Assembly (NCBI RefSeq): GCF_033097525.1
Contig: NZ_CP109907.1
Location: 1,612,001-1,676,000 of the forward strand
Origin: Sphingobacterium sp. UGAL515B_05
GTDB lineage: Bacteria; Bacteroidota; Bacteroidia; Sphingobacteriales; Sphingobacteriaceae
DNA: 64,000 nt
Direction: 5' to 3'
Shown here: positions 1 through 9,528 of the stretch, piece by piece
Layout of the letters: every line of letters starts with the position of its first letter
Position numbering within the stretch: the stretch's first letter is position 1
Program-made: the position numbers and the translations under genes
Notes under the pieces: model-generated
What the model was told of the DNA's origin: nothing
What the model saw: the letters and a program-made list of their open reading frames with translations, nothing else
Database searches by the model: none

Positions 1-1701
1 GATTTTATGCAGGGTATAATAAGGTGCCCAAACCTGGTTCTTCTGCCCGCCATATTTTGCGCCATGTTCAAGCATAATAAACTGATCTGGGGGATAGGCA
101 CTGATAAAGCCAAGTCCCCAGTTCCAATAATCTGTACGGATTCCTTCGTCACTGAGGTCAGAATCATAAGCTGATTTACCCGGACCATAAGGTACCGCAG
201 CAGGATCCGCAATAAAAGCCTGTCCCGCTTGTCTCGGTGTACCCGACAACTTTGACAAGGCATAAAGCACGTTGACCATGGTATCCATCTTCCCCAAAAA
301 TTTTGACTGGAGTACCTTATCGTACCCTGTACTCGCATAAGCTTGTGCAATTGCCGTCAGGTAATGTCCTGTAGCGTGGCCACGCAGTTTGATATCCTGA
401 CTGTCCCATACTTCCAAGGGCTGCGCACCGGTCGGTTGCTTTTGCCCAAACGCGTGACGAAACATATAGAGGAATGAATTGGGATCCGATTTTGCCAATG
501 TATCAATGAATTTATTGCGATTTTCGATAAACTTTGTTTGATGCTGCTTGACATCCGTATTAAGGGAAACCTGATCCAAGTGAAATGCGTCCAATTTTAA
601 GCTAGGCATCTTGGACTTTACCTTCCCTTTGACTGTAATGATGGCTTTGGGTTTCAGATCAGTCCCGGGAACGCGCCCCGTGACGGCGTAAGCTGTTTGC
701 TGCGCGACGGCACTATTGTCGGTTGGCGCAGGCCACAACACACGCACTTTTGGTCCCACCATACCGTCTTTATATGTACCGACGACATAACTCGGCAATC
801 GTGGCAGCTCGCCTACCGCTGTTTCTACGGTGACATCTGCAACTCCGGTTAAAAACCCATTATAAAGCTCCGCTTTATTCATTGGAAATCGCGGTAGGTC
901 ATCCTCAGCCTTACCTTTAGAAGCAACATCTTCACGCACACCTTTCAGCGCATTTCTGTACACCATGCCGATCTGGTTTCGATTCAGTGGCACACGATAA
1001 ATGCGAAAATCATGCAACAGTGCATTTAAACTTACATTTCCACCCAACAGGGATTTTCCAATGTATAGTGTCCTCTTACTACCTGCCGGTCCAAAAACCT
1101 CGGTCAACTCCTGTGGGATATCTTTAACTTCGCCAGCGGGCATACCATCTAAATATGTTTGCATGGTCCCTGTAGCAATATCAACTACAATGGCCAAGTG
1201 CACCCATTTGTTTAAAGGCACTGCCGAAGAGACCGCATTTTTTACTTCGGCCTTCTTTTGGGCGATTATCCCCATATAGCCATTTTGTAGCGCTGTACCT
1301 GTTGGTGTCCCTGCAAAATGCCTGGTGATATCTTGTCCAAAATCGAATAAATACTGGCCAGACTGCGCTGCACGTAAGTACATCCAGCCTGTTATACTAA
1401 TCGACTCGAGATCCGCGAGTACTTGCGCTGGAAGTACGACAAAATCGTCCTTTCCTCCAGCGAGAGAAAGTACCTTTGTAAATTGTTTATCTGATACAAA
1501 TGAAGCTTTTGTGCCCTGGAATTTACCATGTAGTCCATTGCGCGACCAATCCTTAAAATCCCCATCAAAAACATAACGGGCCACCATGCCTGTCTCTCCA
1601 ATACCATCCAGGATCTGATCCCCACCCTGTGCCACAGCTACAGCTGTCGTTTTGATAAAAATCGTAAGAATTGCTGCAAAATATATCGTATATTTTTTCA
1701 T
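1..1701 (-). CDS. LamG-domain glycoside hydrolase family 127 protein, N-terminal part (cut by window edge)
   Basis: I translated this frame directly; it is open from the ATG at 1701 to position 1, giving 567 residues without a stop, so the C-terminus lies outside the window. Residues 1-24 form a signal peptide, so the product is exported. Residues about 38-245 look like a concanavalin A-like LamG jelly-roll (VARYVFDGDF near the start, NKWVHLAVVID near residue 165). A linker with a bacterial Ig-like stretch follows. From about residue 365 the sequence resembles GH127/DUF1680 (LDAFHLDQVSL, then GHATGHYLTAIAQAY near residue 442 and YYTLHKI at the edge). GH127 members are mostly beta-L-arabinofuranosidases, so a role in plant or polysaccharide degradation is likely. 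The catalytic Cys/Glu region of GH127 is not in the window. The gene diverges from the AraC regulator at 2116, which may control it. Confidence 0.85.
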   Translation of the reverse strand, partial: MKKYTIYFAAILTIFIKTTAVAVAQGGDQILDGIGETGMVARYVFDGDFKDWSRNGLHGKFQGTKASFVSDKQFTKVLSLAGGKDDFVVLPAQVLADLESISITGWMYLRAAQSGQYLFDFGQDITRHFAGTPTGTALQNGYMGIIAQKKAEVKNAVSSAVPLNKWVHLAIVVDIATGTMQTYLDGMPAGEVKDIPQELTEVFGPAGSKRTLYIGKSLLGGNVSLNALLHDFRIYRVPLNRNQIGMVYRNALKGVREDVASKGKAEDDLPRFPMNKAELYNGFLTGVADVTVETAVGELPRLPSYVVGTYKDGMVGPKVRVLWPAPTDNSAVAQQTAYAVTGRVPGTDLKPKAIITVKGKVKSKMPSLKLDAFHLDQVSLNTDVKQHQTKFIENRNKFIDTLAKSDPNSFLYMFRHAFGQKQPTGAQPLEVWDSQDIKLRGHATGHYLTAIAQAYASTGYDKVLQSKFLGKMDTMVNVLYALSKLSGTPRQAGQAFIADPAAVPYGPGKSAYDSDLSDEGIRTDYWNWGLGFISAYPPDQFIMLEHGAKYGGQKNQVWAPYYTLHKI

Positions 1702-2115
1702 ATCGCTATCTTTTATTCGCTAATGATTTATTGTTTAAAGATCACCTTCTAGCCAGCTGAAAGCTATTACCGTATCCTTTTCCTTGATTGTCTTCAACAG
1801 ATGACGAACAAAAAGAGAAGCAATGCCTATTAATAAGCTTCCAAAGTCGAAGAACATTTTCTGTATTGCTGTCTATTTGACATTTATAAAATTAATGACA
1901 ATAGCTCATTATACATAGGTTTATTTTAGCCTATATTCTCCAGATTTTAACTAAGGTGTATCGAATATACTGTCGTCCATAGCCCCCCAACTCCTGCCGC
2001 CCGCCAGGAGAAGTAAAGCGCCAATATGCTACGAAGATAGAAACATGCGCAAACTCAGCTCGCAATGACCGATTACTCCGCGGTATTTTGTATTTTAGAT
2101 TCGATATGATCTACT
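1702..2115. other. Divergent intergenic region between GH127 gene and araC-type regulator
   Basis: This 414-base gap must hold the promoters of both divergent genes. The one structure I see is a dyad at 1991-2010, CTCCTG and CAGGAG around an 8-base GC-rich loop, which could be an operator or a short hairpin. A weak TATTTTG-like element lies about 25 bases before the regulator start. I see no RNA gene and no convincing small ORF. Confidence 0.4.
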
Positions 2116-3012
2116 ATGGATAAACGAAATTCAAAAATTTGGGCACCAGTGATCAGTCTGGATGGTTTCCGCAAGGAACAGACTGCAGGGCGCGACGAAC
2201 TCCTATTTAATGAACTGCATGGCGAGCGGCTCATCGACAAACCGCATAAACATGACTTCTTTATCATAAATCTGTTCGATAAAGCATCCGGCGTCCATAC
2301 GATCGATTCGATTGACCATATCATCAAAGACCATCAGGTTCATGTGCTCTTTCCGGGGCAAATGCACAAATGGCATGTCTATGCGGGTACTATAGGCTAT
2401 CAACTCATGATTGAACGATCTTTTTTTGAGCACTTCGCCCCTTTCTTTCGCTTTTCATTCACCAATTACCAAAACCATCCCGTCATTGATCTTACCGCAG
2501 ATGCTTTTGCACAATTGCATTATGAATTTGAATCCGTGAAGCAGGAGTTAAAAAGAGAGAATTCACTTATTCCATTGATAACTGCCCGAGCGGGGGTCAT
2601 TGCAGCGATTGTAAGTCGAGAGGCCGAGTCTGCCTTCACCGAATTCAAAGTCTATCAATCTGTTCCACGACTTGCCAAGTTCAATATGCTCATTGACGAA
2701 TTCTTTAGGGAGCAAAAGCTGGTCGCCTTCTATGCCGAAAAGCTCCATATTTCGCCCAATTACCTGAATATACTGTGCAAAAAACATCTGAAAATATCAG
2801 CCACACAACTTATTCACCAACGGATCAGCATTGAAGCCAAACGTCTTTTGCAAAGCACCGAGCGGTCCATCAAAGAAATTGCCTTTGAATTGGGTTTTGC
2901 AGATCAAGCGTATTTTTCAAACTTTTTTAAACAGCAAACGGGGGCAAGTCCAAGTGACTTTAGAGAAAACATTCATGTAGGGAAAACTCCAAGTCCCTTG
3001 AAAGCAACTTGA
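2116..3012 (+). CDS. AraC family transcriptional regulator
   Basis: A 298-residue protein with the usual two-part AraC layout. The N-terminal half is a cupin-like sensing domain (HKHDFFIINLFD near residue 45, and a histidine-bearing strand HVLFPGQMHKWHV). The C-terminal hundred residues carry two helix-turn-helix units: YAEKLHISPNYLNILCKK for the first and IKEIAFELGFADQAYFSNFFKQQTG for the second, the AraC signature. It is transcribed away from the GH127 gene and towards the amidohydrolase, so either could be its target. The inducer cannot be read from sequence. Confidence 0.93.
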   Translation: MDKRNSKIWAPVISLDGFRKEQTAGRDELLFNELHGERLIDKPHKHDFFIINLFDKASGVHTIDSIDHIIKDHQVHVLFPGQMHKWHVYAGTIGYQLMIERSFFEHFAPFFRFSFTNYQNHPVIDLTADAFAQLHYEFESVKQELKRENSLIPLITARAGVIAAIVSREAESAFTEFKVYQSVPRLAKFNMLIDEFFREQKLVAFYAEKLHISPNYLNILCKKHLKISATQLIHQRISIEAKRLLQSTERSIKEIAFELGFADQAYFSNFFKQQTGASPSDFRENIHVGKTPSPLKAT

Positions 3013-3075
3013 AAAAAAGATAAATCACACAAAGAATGGCAGAAATCTCCCAGCAATAATTGTATACCCGCTATG

Positions 3076-3083
3076 TAACTTTG
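3076..3083 (+). promoter_or_regulatory. Candidate Bacteroidota -7 element for the amidohydrolase
   Basis: TAACTTTG matches the Bacteroidota -7 consensus TAnnTTTG exactly and lies 55 bases before the ATG at 3139. The nearest upstream TTG (3060-3062) is closer than the usual spacing for a -33 element, so this is a moderate call. Confidence 0.4.
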
Positions 3084-3138
3084 TAAAAGACTGGTATGCT
3101 TATTATTCCGGTCACAAAATAACATAATAGGAAATCAA

Positions 3139-4488
3139 ATGAAATCAACGGCCCTTTCCCGCAAGGAATTTATCAGGAACTCTGCTCTGGCTCTTGCGGG
3201 TGCAACATTTATCCCGGGAATGCTATTTGCAGAAAATCAACATCATGCGGTTCATCAAGGACTTTTGAGCGGCTACCAAGGTAAAAAAAGTTATACGTTG
3301 AAAAACGTGTTGTTGGAAACCGGATTTGAGTACGATGGTGATGGAAATGTAACCGCAACAAAGACCGGTCTTTTTTCCATTCAGATAGCAAACGGGAAAA
3401 TCAAAAATATCAGTGCCAACAGCAACAGTGCTGATGCAATCGATGCAAAAGGGCTTTTGATGCTTCCCTCTTTCCGGGATATGCACATCCATTTAGACAA
3501 AACCTACTATGGCGACAAGTGGCAGGCCGTAAGACGTGGCCCCGGAGGTGTAAAGGGTATGATTGCTCTTGAGCAGAAAATTTTGCCCGAACTGCTCAAA
3601 AACTCGACCCATAAAGCAGAAAAACTCATTGAACTGTTACAATCCAAGGGAACGGCTTTTGCACGTAGTCATGTCAATATTGAACCGACATCCAAGCTAG
3701 ACTCTTTACATCATCTGCAAATGGCACTTGAAAACAAGAAAAATGGATTTGGAGCTGAATTGGTTGCTTTTCCACAACACGGAGTCTTCTATACTGACTC
3801 AGTTCCCTATCTCAAGGAAGCGGCTAAAACCAATATAGATTTTATCGGTGGGGTCGATCCTTTTTCCATCGATGGTGCTATTGAAAAGACAATGGATTTT
3901 ACGGTTCAACTGGCATTAGATAACAACAAAGGAATTGACATTCACTTACATGAATCGGGTGAATCCGGTTTGAAAACTGTAGAATATTTAATCAATAAAG
4001 TAAACGAGAACCCTGTTCTCAAAGGCAAGACCTACATTAGCCATTGTTTTGTGCTTGGTCGGCTGGAAAAAGCCAAACAACAAGAAATGGCCGAGAAAGT
4101 GGGTGCGGCACAAATCGGCATCGTTTCTACGATCCCATTTGGAGGCCTGATTATGCCTATTCCGACGCTCATGGAAAATAATGTTAAAGTCATGACGGGA
4201 AATGACAGTATTGTAGATCATTGGAATACTTTCGGAACAGGCAGCGTGCTACAAAAAGCCAATCTTGCAGCTCAGGTATACGGCCAGGCTACTGAATATG
4301 CGTTATCCCGTATGCTCAAACTTGCCACCGCAGGCCCTACTCCATTGGATGACAAAGGCAATATGCAATGGCCAAAAGTCGGAGACAGTGCAGATATTGC
4401 ATTCCTTGACGCAAGTTGCTCAGCAGAGGCTATTTCTAGAATATCTCCGGTAAAATCGCTTATCTATCAAGGAAATCTTGTTTTCTAA
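3139..4488 (+). CDS. Exported amidohydrolase, cytosine deaminase (CodA)-like
   Basis: A 449-residue amidohydrolase-superfamily protein. The N-terminus (SRKEFIRNSALALAGATF) resembles a Tat signal but has Arg-Lys in place of twin arginine, followed by a hydrophobic stretch and a likely cleavage near residue 30. The metal-site motif HIHLDKT, a downstream HLHESGE, a SHCFVLG histidine and the late TGNDSIVDHWNTFGTGS segment correspond to CodA and related deaminases that act on ring amidine or amide bonds. Tat export would fit a protein that folds around its metal in the cytoplasm. The substrate is unknown. It stands alone, downstream of the AraC gene, with its own candidate promoter. Confidence 0.85.
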   Translation: MKSTALSRKEFIRNSALALAGATFIPGMLFAENQHHAVHQGLLSGYQGKKSYTLKNVLLETGFEYDGDGNVTATKTGLFSIQIANGKIKNISANSNSADAIDAKGLLMLPSFRDMHIHLDKTYYGDKWQAVRRGPGGVKGMIALEQKILPELLKNSTHKAEKLIELLQSKGTAFARSHVNIEPTSKLDSLHHLQMALENKKNGFGAELVAFPQHGVFYTDSVPYLKEAAKTNIDFIGGVDPFSIDGAIEKTMDFTVQLALDNNKGIDIHLHESGESGLKTVEYLINKVNENPVLKGKTYISHCFVLGRLEKAKQQEMAEKVGAAQIGIVSTIPFGGLIMPIPTLMENNVKVMTGNDSIVDHWNTFGTGSVLQKANLAAQVYGQATEYALSRMLKLATAGPTPLDDKGNMQWPKVGDSADIAFLDASCSAEAISRISPVKSLIYQGNLVF

Positions 4489-4578
4489 TAAGTGGACAAA
4501 ACAATATCCAACTTTGGAATTTAGCTGACTTGCTAAAAACAACCCGGCAAAGCAAAAAACATCTCCTATGAAAAACAG

Positions 4579-4612
4579 AAAGGTTCGGGGTATAATTACC
4601 TTCGGACCTTTT
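4579..4612. terminator. Probable bidirectional terminator between convergent genes
   Basis: The hairpin arms are AAAGGTTCGG and TTCGGACCTTT, with two or three G-T pairs, around an AT-rich loop. An A-run lies on one side and a T-rich stretch on the other. It sits between the amidohydrolase stop (plus) and the acyltransferase stop (minus), which begins only three bases away, so it may serve both. Confidence 0.55.
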
Positions 4613-4614
4613 GT

Positions 4615-5649
4615 TTATGATTTAAACAACTTCATGATCCGCGGTTCAATCCGATCGCTCAGGAGATAAGCCAGGGCGAGCATAAGAATGATAACACCTG
4701 AAAGGAGCAGGTATTTATTCAGATACAGATACAGGTGATTAAACATAATAAAGCCGATGTGTTGATGGATTAAATACAGCGGATAGGTTAACATGCCGAT
4801 TTTAACGAATCCGGACGAATTGATCGCCTGCAGTTTTTTACAGGAAACCAGTAACATGAGCAGGTAAAACACAACGATGGTCGCACCAATAATATAAGCT
4901 GAAAAGTCACTGTGGAAGGTTCGTTCCAGCCAATGAATTCGACCTATCGCTCCGTCAATGGAAATGTACAAACACCAAGGTAAGGCCACAAAATGCTGAA
5001 CTTTTGCTCCATGCAAAAAGATCTGACAAAATATAATTCCAGCAATAAAGTATGCACTCCAATCGAGTAAAAAGAACTCATGGATTGCGTCATAAATTTC
5101 CGAAGGCCCAACAAGAAAACGTAGGCTCGACAACAGCAGCCAAAAATAAACCAAGTAATCCAAGCTTATTTTTTTAAATCGATTCAGAATCAAGAACAAG
5201 GCTATGATCAGGTAAAACTTCAGCTCCACATAGAGCGACCAATAAGCACCATCGATATCTCCCTGCCCCAATAATTTTTGCACCATCGTCAGATTGGCCA
5301 AAAGTTGTGTAAATGTAACGTGGTAACGTGGTGCGCCCCAAAAATAAGAAACCACAAAAGTCAATAGCAAACATATCCAGTACATCGGATACAAACGCTT
5401 GAAGCGGGAGTAGCAGAACTTACGCAGTGAAAGATGTTTGATGGAAAATGCGATCACAAAACCACTGATAATAAAAAATAGATCAACGCCTAGATAACCG
5501 TACTTAACATATTCACTAATTCCATCAAAACGTAACAAGGACATATTTCCTGCAGCATAGCCCCGATACAAATAATGATATAATACGACGGCAGATGCTG
5601 CGATAAAGCGAAACAGATCGATTTGATAGATTCTTTTGGACTCAGACAT
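4615..5649 (-). CDS. Membrane acyltransferase (acyltransferase 3 family)
   Basis: A 344-residue integral membrane protein with about ten hydrophobic helices. The N-terminus is typical of the Acyltransferase_3 family: IDLFRFIAASAVVLYHY with the conserved R and H, then YLGVDLFFIISGFVIAFS and SRFKRLYPMYWI. These enzymes move acetyl or succinyl groups onto sugars of polysaccharides or lipids at the inner membrane. It is a single-gene unit that diverges from the TPR kinase at 5751. The surface-sugar genes downstream make O-acetylation of an exported glycan a reasonable guess, but the acceptor is unknown. Confidence 0.9.
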   Translation of the reverse strand: MSESKRIYQIDLFRFIAASAVVLYHYLYRGYAAGNMSLLRFDGISEYVKYGYLGVDLFFIISGFVIAFSIKHLSLRKFCYSRFKRLYPMYWICLLLTFVVSYFWGAPRYHVTFTQLLANLTMVQKLLGQGDIDGAYWSLYVELKFYLIIALFLILNRFKKISLDYLVYFWLLLSSLRFLVGPSEIYDAIHEFFLLDWSAYFIAGIIFCQIFLHGAKVQHFVALPWCLYISIDGAIGRIHWLERTFHSDFSAYIIGATIVVFYLLMLLVSCKKLQAINSSGFVKIGMLTYPLYLIHQHIGFIMFNHLYLYLNKYLLLSGVIILMLALAYLLSDRIEPRIMKLFKS

Positions 5650-5750
5650 TTGAGTGCAAATATACTCAATTATCTTCCCTGTTTTTCTAGATTTACTTCA
5701 CCTTCATTAAGTTCACCTAGTTAACATTTTTTTTTATTTTTACACGCTTA

Positions 5751-7700
5751 TTGAAAACAAAACTACCCATGCATCATTTAACCATATTATTATTTTTTTT
5801 TATATTGTTATTCACTCATCCTGCACATGGCCAAAATAGCGGATGGGACAGGTTAGACAAGCAGCTAGCAGAGGCAAGCAGCGATTCTACACGAATATTG
5901 GCGTATTATAAAACCGCCTCAGAAATTTACCGCAGTAATCCCCAAGAAGCACAGGAAATCGTTTCCAAAGGCTTGAGTCTCATCAGTGAAAAAAAATTCG
6001 AACCCTTACAAATTGATTTATTAAATCTACAAGGGGTCATTTATCTGAAGCTAAATAACTTCGATGAGAGTGTGAAGACTCACTTCAAGGTCCTCAAGAA
6101 ACGAGAAGATCGGAACGACAAGAAAGGGATGATGCTCTCTTTTCTGAATATCGGAAATGTTTTCAATAAGAGTTACGATCCCGATCAGGCCTTAAAATAT
6201 TACCAACGTGCACTAGATCTAGCAAAGGAATTGCGCGACACAAGGAATCGAGCAAACATATCGACTAATATTGGCAATATATATGCCCAAAACGCTTTGA
6301 ATGGAGAGAACAAGAAGGATGTAGCGCATGCCATCGATTATTTGGTAAAAACCGTGGAATTCTGTAAAGCCAATGCCCCCGAAGTCGATCTTTACAATAC
6401 GTACATTTTATTAAGCTATCTCTATCTCAAGGCAGATAAGCTCGAATGGAGCACGTATTATACGGATCTTGCAATCGATATCACCAGCAAGAAAAAAGAT
6501 CCTGTTGGGGAAAGTTATGCCCGAATCAACCGGGCGAATATCTACGTCAAAGAAAAGCGGTTTGATCTGGCCGAACAAGAAGTCACCCTCATCAAGAGCA
6601 TCATTGCCAAAAGTGGTTTCACCAATTTAACTGAAGACCTTCAGGGAGATTTCGATAAAATAGCGAAAGCGATCAAAGAGCAGGATGCACAGTTAATACT
6701 GAGCGATCAGGATAGTTCGGACCGCAAGTTTCATGAAGACGCTGAAGTTTTACGCGTACGGGTTCGGGAAGAACTTCGAGAGAAGTATGAAAGTGAAAAG
6801 AAGGAGCTTGAGAATAAAAATCTGTTATTAAAAAACGCGAATATAGAACGAGAAGCCCATTGGATAAAACTGATTTGGCTAGCCACCTTTTTTGTCCTTT
6901 TAATTATCGCCGTTATGGTGCTGTTACTGATCAAAAAGAATAGATTATTACGTGAAGAAAAACGGAAAGTCGATCTGCAGGCCGCCGAGATCAGGCATCA
7001 ACATGAAGAGCTCATCCAGGCAGATCGATTTCGATCCAGTATATTTTCCGTTGTGTCACACGATCTTCGCAGTCCTTTGTCAACTTTCCAAGCGCTGCTT
7101 GCTGTATCCAAAATTGTCGAACTCCCAGCAGACGAAATTAAAAGTATGCTAATCAATATAGGCAATCAAGTTACAACAGCCTCCAAAATGCTCGACAGCC
7201 TTCTCGTATGGTCTTCACAACAAATGGCGAATGAAAAGCTTGAAATACAGGAAATTTCACCTTATGAAATTATTAGAGAATGTCAGGAATTATTTATCGA
7301 TCGGATTAATCTAAAAAATTTATCGATAGACGTCCGTATTTCCCCTCAATTGACCATCCAGAGCGATGTTAAACGATTTGAATTTATTATTCGCAATATC
7401 TTTAATAACGCTATTAAGTTTTCCTTTAGTGGTAAGACTATTATTTTCGATCAGCGGGAAACCGAAAGGGAATTACTTATTTCAATTACAGATCAGGGAA
7501 TTGGAATGGACGAGCGAAAAATTGCCGCGCTTAAAAATATGCAGAAACAGCAACACAGTCTAGAAGGCACTTTTGAAGAAAAGGGATCAGGTATCGGCTT
7601 AATGCTTTGCCATGAATTTGCAAACCGTATGGGTTATTCAATTACGGTTGAAAGTAGTGAAGGTTTTGGAAGTACATTTATCGTTCATATACCAAAATAG
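5751..7700 (+). CDS. TPR-containing membrane sensor histidine kinase
   Basis: About 649 residues. A signal peptide (about 1-27) is followed by TPR-like helices (about 45-310), a coiled segment, one transmembrane helix near 373-395, a dimerisation/phosphoacceptor domain with VVSHDLRSP (His near residue 437) and an HATPase domain with the N box (NIFNNAIKFSF), G1 (DQGIGMDERK) and G2 (GSGIGLMLC). The TPR part should therefore be periplasmic. No receiver or regulator gene adjoins it, so its partner is elsewhere. The start is ambiguous: TTG at 5751 gives a lysine-containing signal-peptide n-region, while ATG at 5769 gives a shorter form. Confidence 0.9.
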   Translation: MKTKLPMHHLTILLFFFILLFTHPAHGQNSGWDRLDKQLAEASSDSTRILAYYKTASEIYRSNPQEAQEIVSKGLSLISEKKFEPLQIDLLNLQGVIYLKLNNFDESVKTHFKVLKKREDRNDKKGMMLSFLNIGNVFNKSYDPDQALKYYQRALDLAKELRDTRNRANISTNIGNIYAQNALNGENKKDVAHAIDYLVKTVEFCKANAPEVDLYNTYILLSYLYLKADKLEWSTYYTDLAIDITSKKKDPVGESYARINRANIYVKEKRFDLAEQEVTLIKSIIAKSGFTNLTEDLQGDFDKIAKAIKEQDAQLILSDQDSSDRKFHEDAEVLRVRVREELREKYESEKKELENKNLLLKNANIEREAHWIKLIWLATFFVLLIIAVMVLLLIKKNRLLREEKRKVDLQAAEIRHQHEELIQADRFRSSIFSVVSHDLRSPLSTFQALLAVSKIVELPADEIKSMLINIGNQVTTASKMLDSLLVWSSQQMANEKLEIQEISPYEIIRECQELFIDRINLKNLSIDVRISPQLTIQSDVKRFEFIIRNIFNNAIKFSFSGKTIIFDQRETERELLISITDQGIGMDERKIAALKNMQKQQHSLEGTFEEKGSGIGLMLCHEFANRMGYSITVESSEGFGSTFIVHIPK

Positions 7701-7726
7701 CATTCTGCCCAGAAAACAGAATGCTA
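7698..7726. terminator. Bidirectional terminator between the TPR kinase and rmlA
   Basis: A perfect 10-base inverted repeat (TAGCATTCTG and CAGAATGCTA) encloses a 9-base loop. It begins at the kinase stop codon itself and ends eight bases before the stop of the convergent rmlA gene. Short A/T-rich flanks exist on both sides. Confidence 0.65.
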
Positions 7727-7734
7727 ATAAATGA

Positions 7735-8601
7735 TTAAAAGCTTTTTACAATTCGCTTTAAATACTCTCCATACCCCGACTTACAGAGCGGTAGAGAAAG
7801 TTTTAGCAATTGCTGTCCATCAATGTAGCCCATTCTGTAAGCAACTTCTTCAATTGCGCCTATTTTCATTCCTTGTCGTTCCTCGATTACTTGCACAAAT
7901 TGACCTGCCTGCATGAGCGACTGTATAGTCCCGGTATCCAACCATGCTGTGCCACGATCAAAAATACCGACCTTTAGCTTGCCCCTGCGAAGATACTCTT
8001 TATTGATATCGGTGATCTCGAGCTCACCGCGAGGAGAAGGTTTTATATTTTTAGCGATCTTAACCACCTCGTTGTCATAAAAATAAACACCAGGAACAGC
8101 ATAATTCGACTTTGGAAATTGTGGCTTTTCTTCAATAGAAATAACGTTATTTCCATCATCAAACTCAACCACACCATATCGTTCCGGGTCCTGCACTGGA
8201 TAGGCAAAGACTACCCCGCCATCAGGATCTGCCGATGACTGCAATAGTTTTGAAAGCCCCGAGCCATAAAAGATATTATCGCCTAAAATCAAGGCTACTT
8301 TATCGTCACCGATAAACTCTTCTCCAAGCAAAAATGCTTGCGCCAGTCCATCTGGACTCGGCTGCTCTTTATATTCGAAGCGACAGCCTAATTGCGAACC
8401 ATCCCCCAATAACTTTTCAAAATTTGGCAAATCTTGCGGTGTCGATATAATCAAAATCTCCCGTATACCAGCCAGCATCAATGTCGACAAGGGGTAGTAT
8501 ATCATAGGTTTATCATATACAGGCATCAATTGCTTGCTTACGGCCAATGTAAGTGGGTGTAATCGAGTCCCTGAGCCCCCAGCTAATATAATTCCTTTCA
8601 T
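7735..8601 (-). CDS. rmlA: Glucose-1-phosphate thymidylyltransferase (RmlA)
   Basis: Makes dTDP-glucose from glucose-1-phosphate and dTTP, the first step of dTDP-L-rhamnose synthesis in the cytoplasm. The nucleotide-binding start [18 protein letters not shown] is unmistakable; [28 protein letters not shown] and the [12 protein letters not shown] region also match. I chose the ATG at 8601 (288 aa), which places the signature at residue 1 as in the family. An earlier in-frame ATG at 8637 would add 12 residues. It is the last gene of the order rmlB-rmlC-rmlD-rmlA on the minus strand, 60 bases after rmlD. Confidence 0.96.
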   Translation of the reverse strand: MKGIILAGGSGTRLHPLTLAVSKQLMPVYDKPMIYYPLSTLMLAGIREILIISTPQDLPNFEKLLGDGSQLGCRFEYKEQPSPDGLAQAFLLGEEFIGDDKVALILGDNIFYGSGLSKLLQSSADPDGGVVFAYPVQDPERYGVVEFDDGNNVISIEEKPQFPKSNYAVPGVYFYDNEVVKIAKNIKPSPRGELEITDINKEYLRRGKLKVGIFDRGTAWLDTGTIQSLMQAGQFVQVIEERQGMKIGAIEEVAYRMGYIDGQQLLKLSLPLCKSGYGEYLKRIVKSF

Positions 8602-8661
8602 TTTACTGTTATTTAACGAAAAAGACTTTACAACCATATTGATAAAGTCTCCTTATTTTTT

Positions 8662-9522
8662 CTAATTATCTTTAAATTCTTCAGCGAGCATATTACCCAA
8701 ACTTATTTTCCAATCCGGCACTTCCGTGCCAAATACACTCTTAATCTTTGATTTATCAAGTAGCGAATACTTTGGCCTGCGTGCAGGGGTAGGGTAAGCA
8801 CTCGTGGGAATCGGTTTTACCTGACAGTCGAACGAACGGAAATCACGTATCGCTACAGCAAAGTCATACCAAGAAATTTCACCTTCGTTGCTATAATGGT
8901 AAATCCCTGCATCCCATTCGGAAGAATCGATAATTTTCAATAATGCAACTGCCAGATCATGCGCATAGGTAGGACTCCCAATTTGATCGTTGATTACATT
9001 GACCTCATCGCGCTCAGTCATTAAACGGCACATGGTTTTTACAAAGTTTTTGCCGTAAGAGGAATATACCCAGGAAGTCCGTATAATGATTGCTTCAGGA
9101 CACCATTTCTGAATCGCCTGTTCGCCGGCAAGCTTCGTTTGTCCGTATACATTAATAGGTGACGTTGCAGCCTTTTCTGTTAACGCCACAGCGGACGTAC
9201 CATCGAAAACATAATCTGTTGAAATTGCAATAAGTTTCGTTTCATGAAGACGGCAGTATTGTGCAATTTCTTCACAGGCCAAATGGTTCACCAAATTCGC
9301 AGTCACTTGATCCTCCTCCGCTTTATCTACTGCTGTATATGCTCCTGCATGGATAATGAGATCGGGTTGATACATCGCCAAAATTTCCTGTATAATCTGA
9401 ATTTGATCCAGTGGCAATTGCTTCCGATCTAAGAAATAACACTCTTTTTCTGTATTATCCTGTAAGAGATCCCTTAATTCTGACCCGAGTTGTCCTGAAG
9501 CTCCTGTTATAACAATCCGCAT
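8662..9522 (-). CDS. rmlD: dTDP-4-dehydrorhamnose reductase (RmlD)
   Basis: A 286-residue SDR-fold reductase that performs the last step to dTDP-L-rhamnose. The Rossmann motif GASGQLGSEL opens the protein, followed by STDYVFDG, the YGQTKLAGE catalytic Tyr/Lys pair and IRTSWVYS, all standard for RmlD. An AGGAGG sequence lies only two bases from the ATG, a strong Shine-Dalgarno sequence at unusually short spacing. Six bases separate it from the end of rmlC, so the genes are co-transcribed. Confidence 0.96.
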   Translation of the reverse strand: MRIVITGASGQLGSELRDLLQDNTEKECYFLDRKQLPLDQIQIIQEILAMYQPDLIIHAGAYTAVDKAEEDQVTANLVNHLACEEIAQYCRLHETKLIAISTDYVFDGTSAVALTEKAATSPINVYGQTKLAGEQAIQKWCPEAIIIRTSWVYSSYGKNFVKTMCRLMTERDEVNVINDQIGSPTYAHDLAVALLKIIDSSEWDAGIYHYSNEGEISWYDFAVAIRDFRSFDCQVKPIPTSAYPTPARRPKYSLLDKSKIKSVFGTEVPDWKISLGNMLAEEFKDN

Positions 9523-9528
9523 ATCCTC

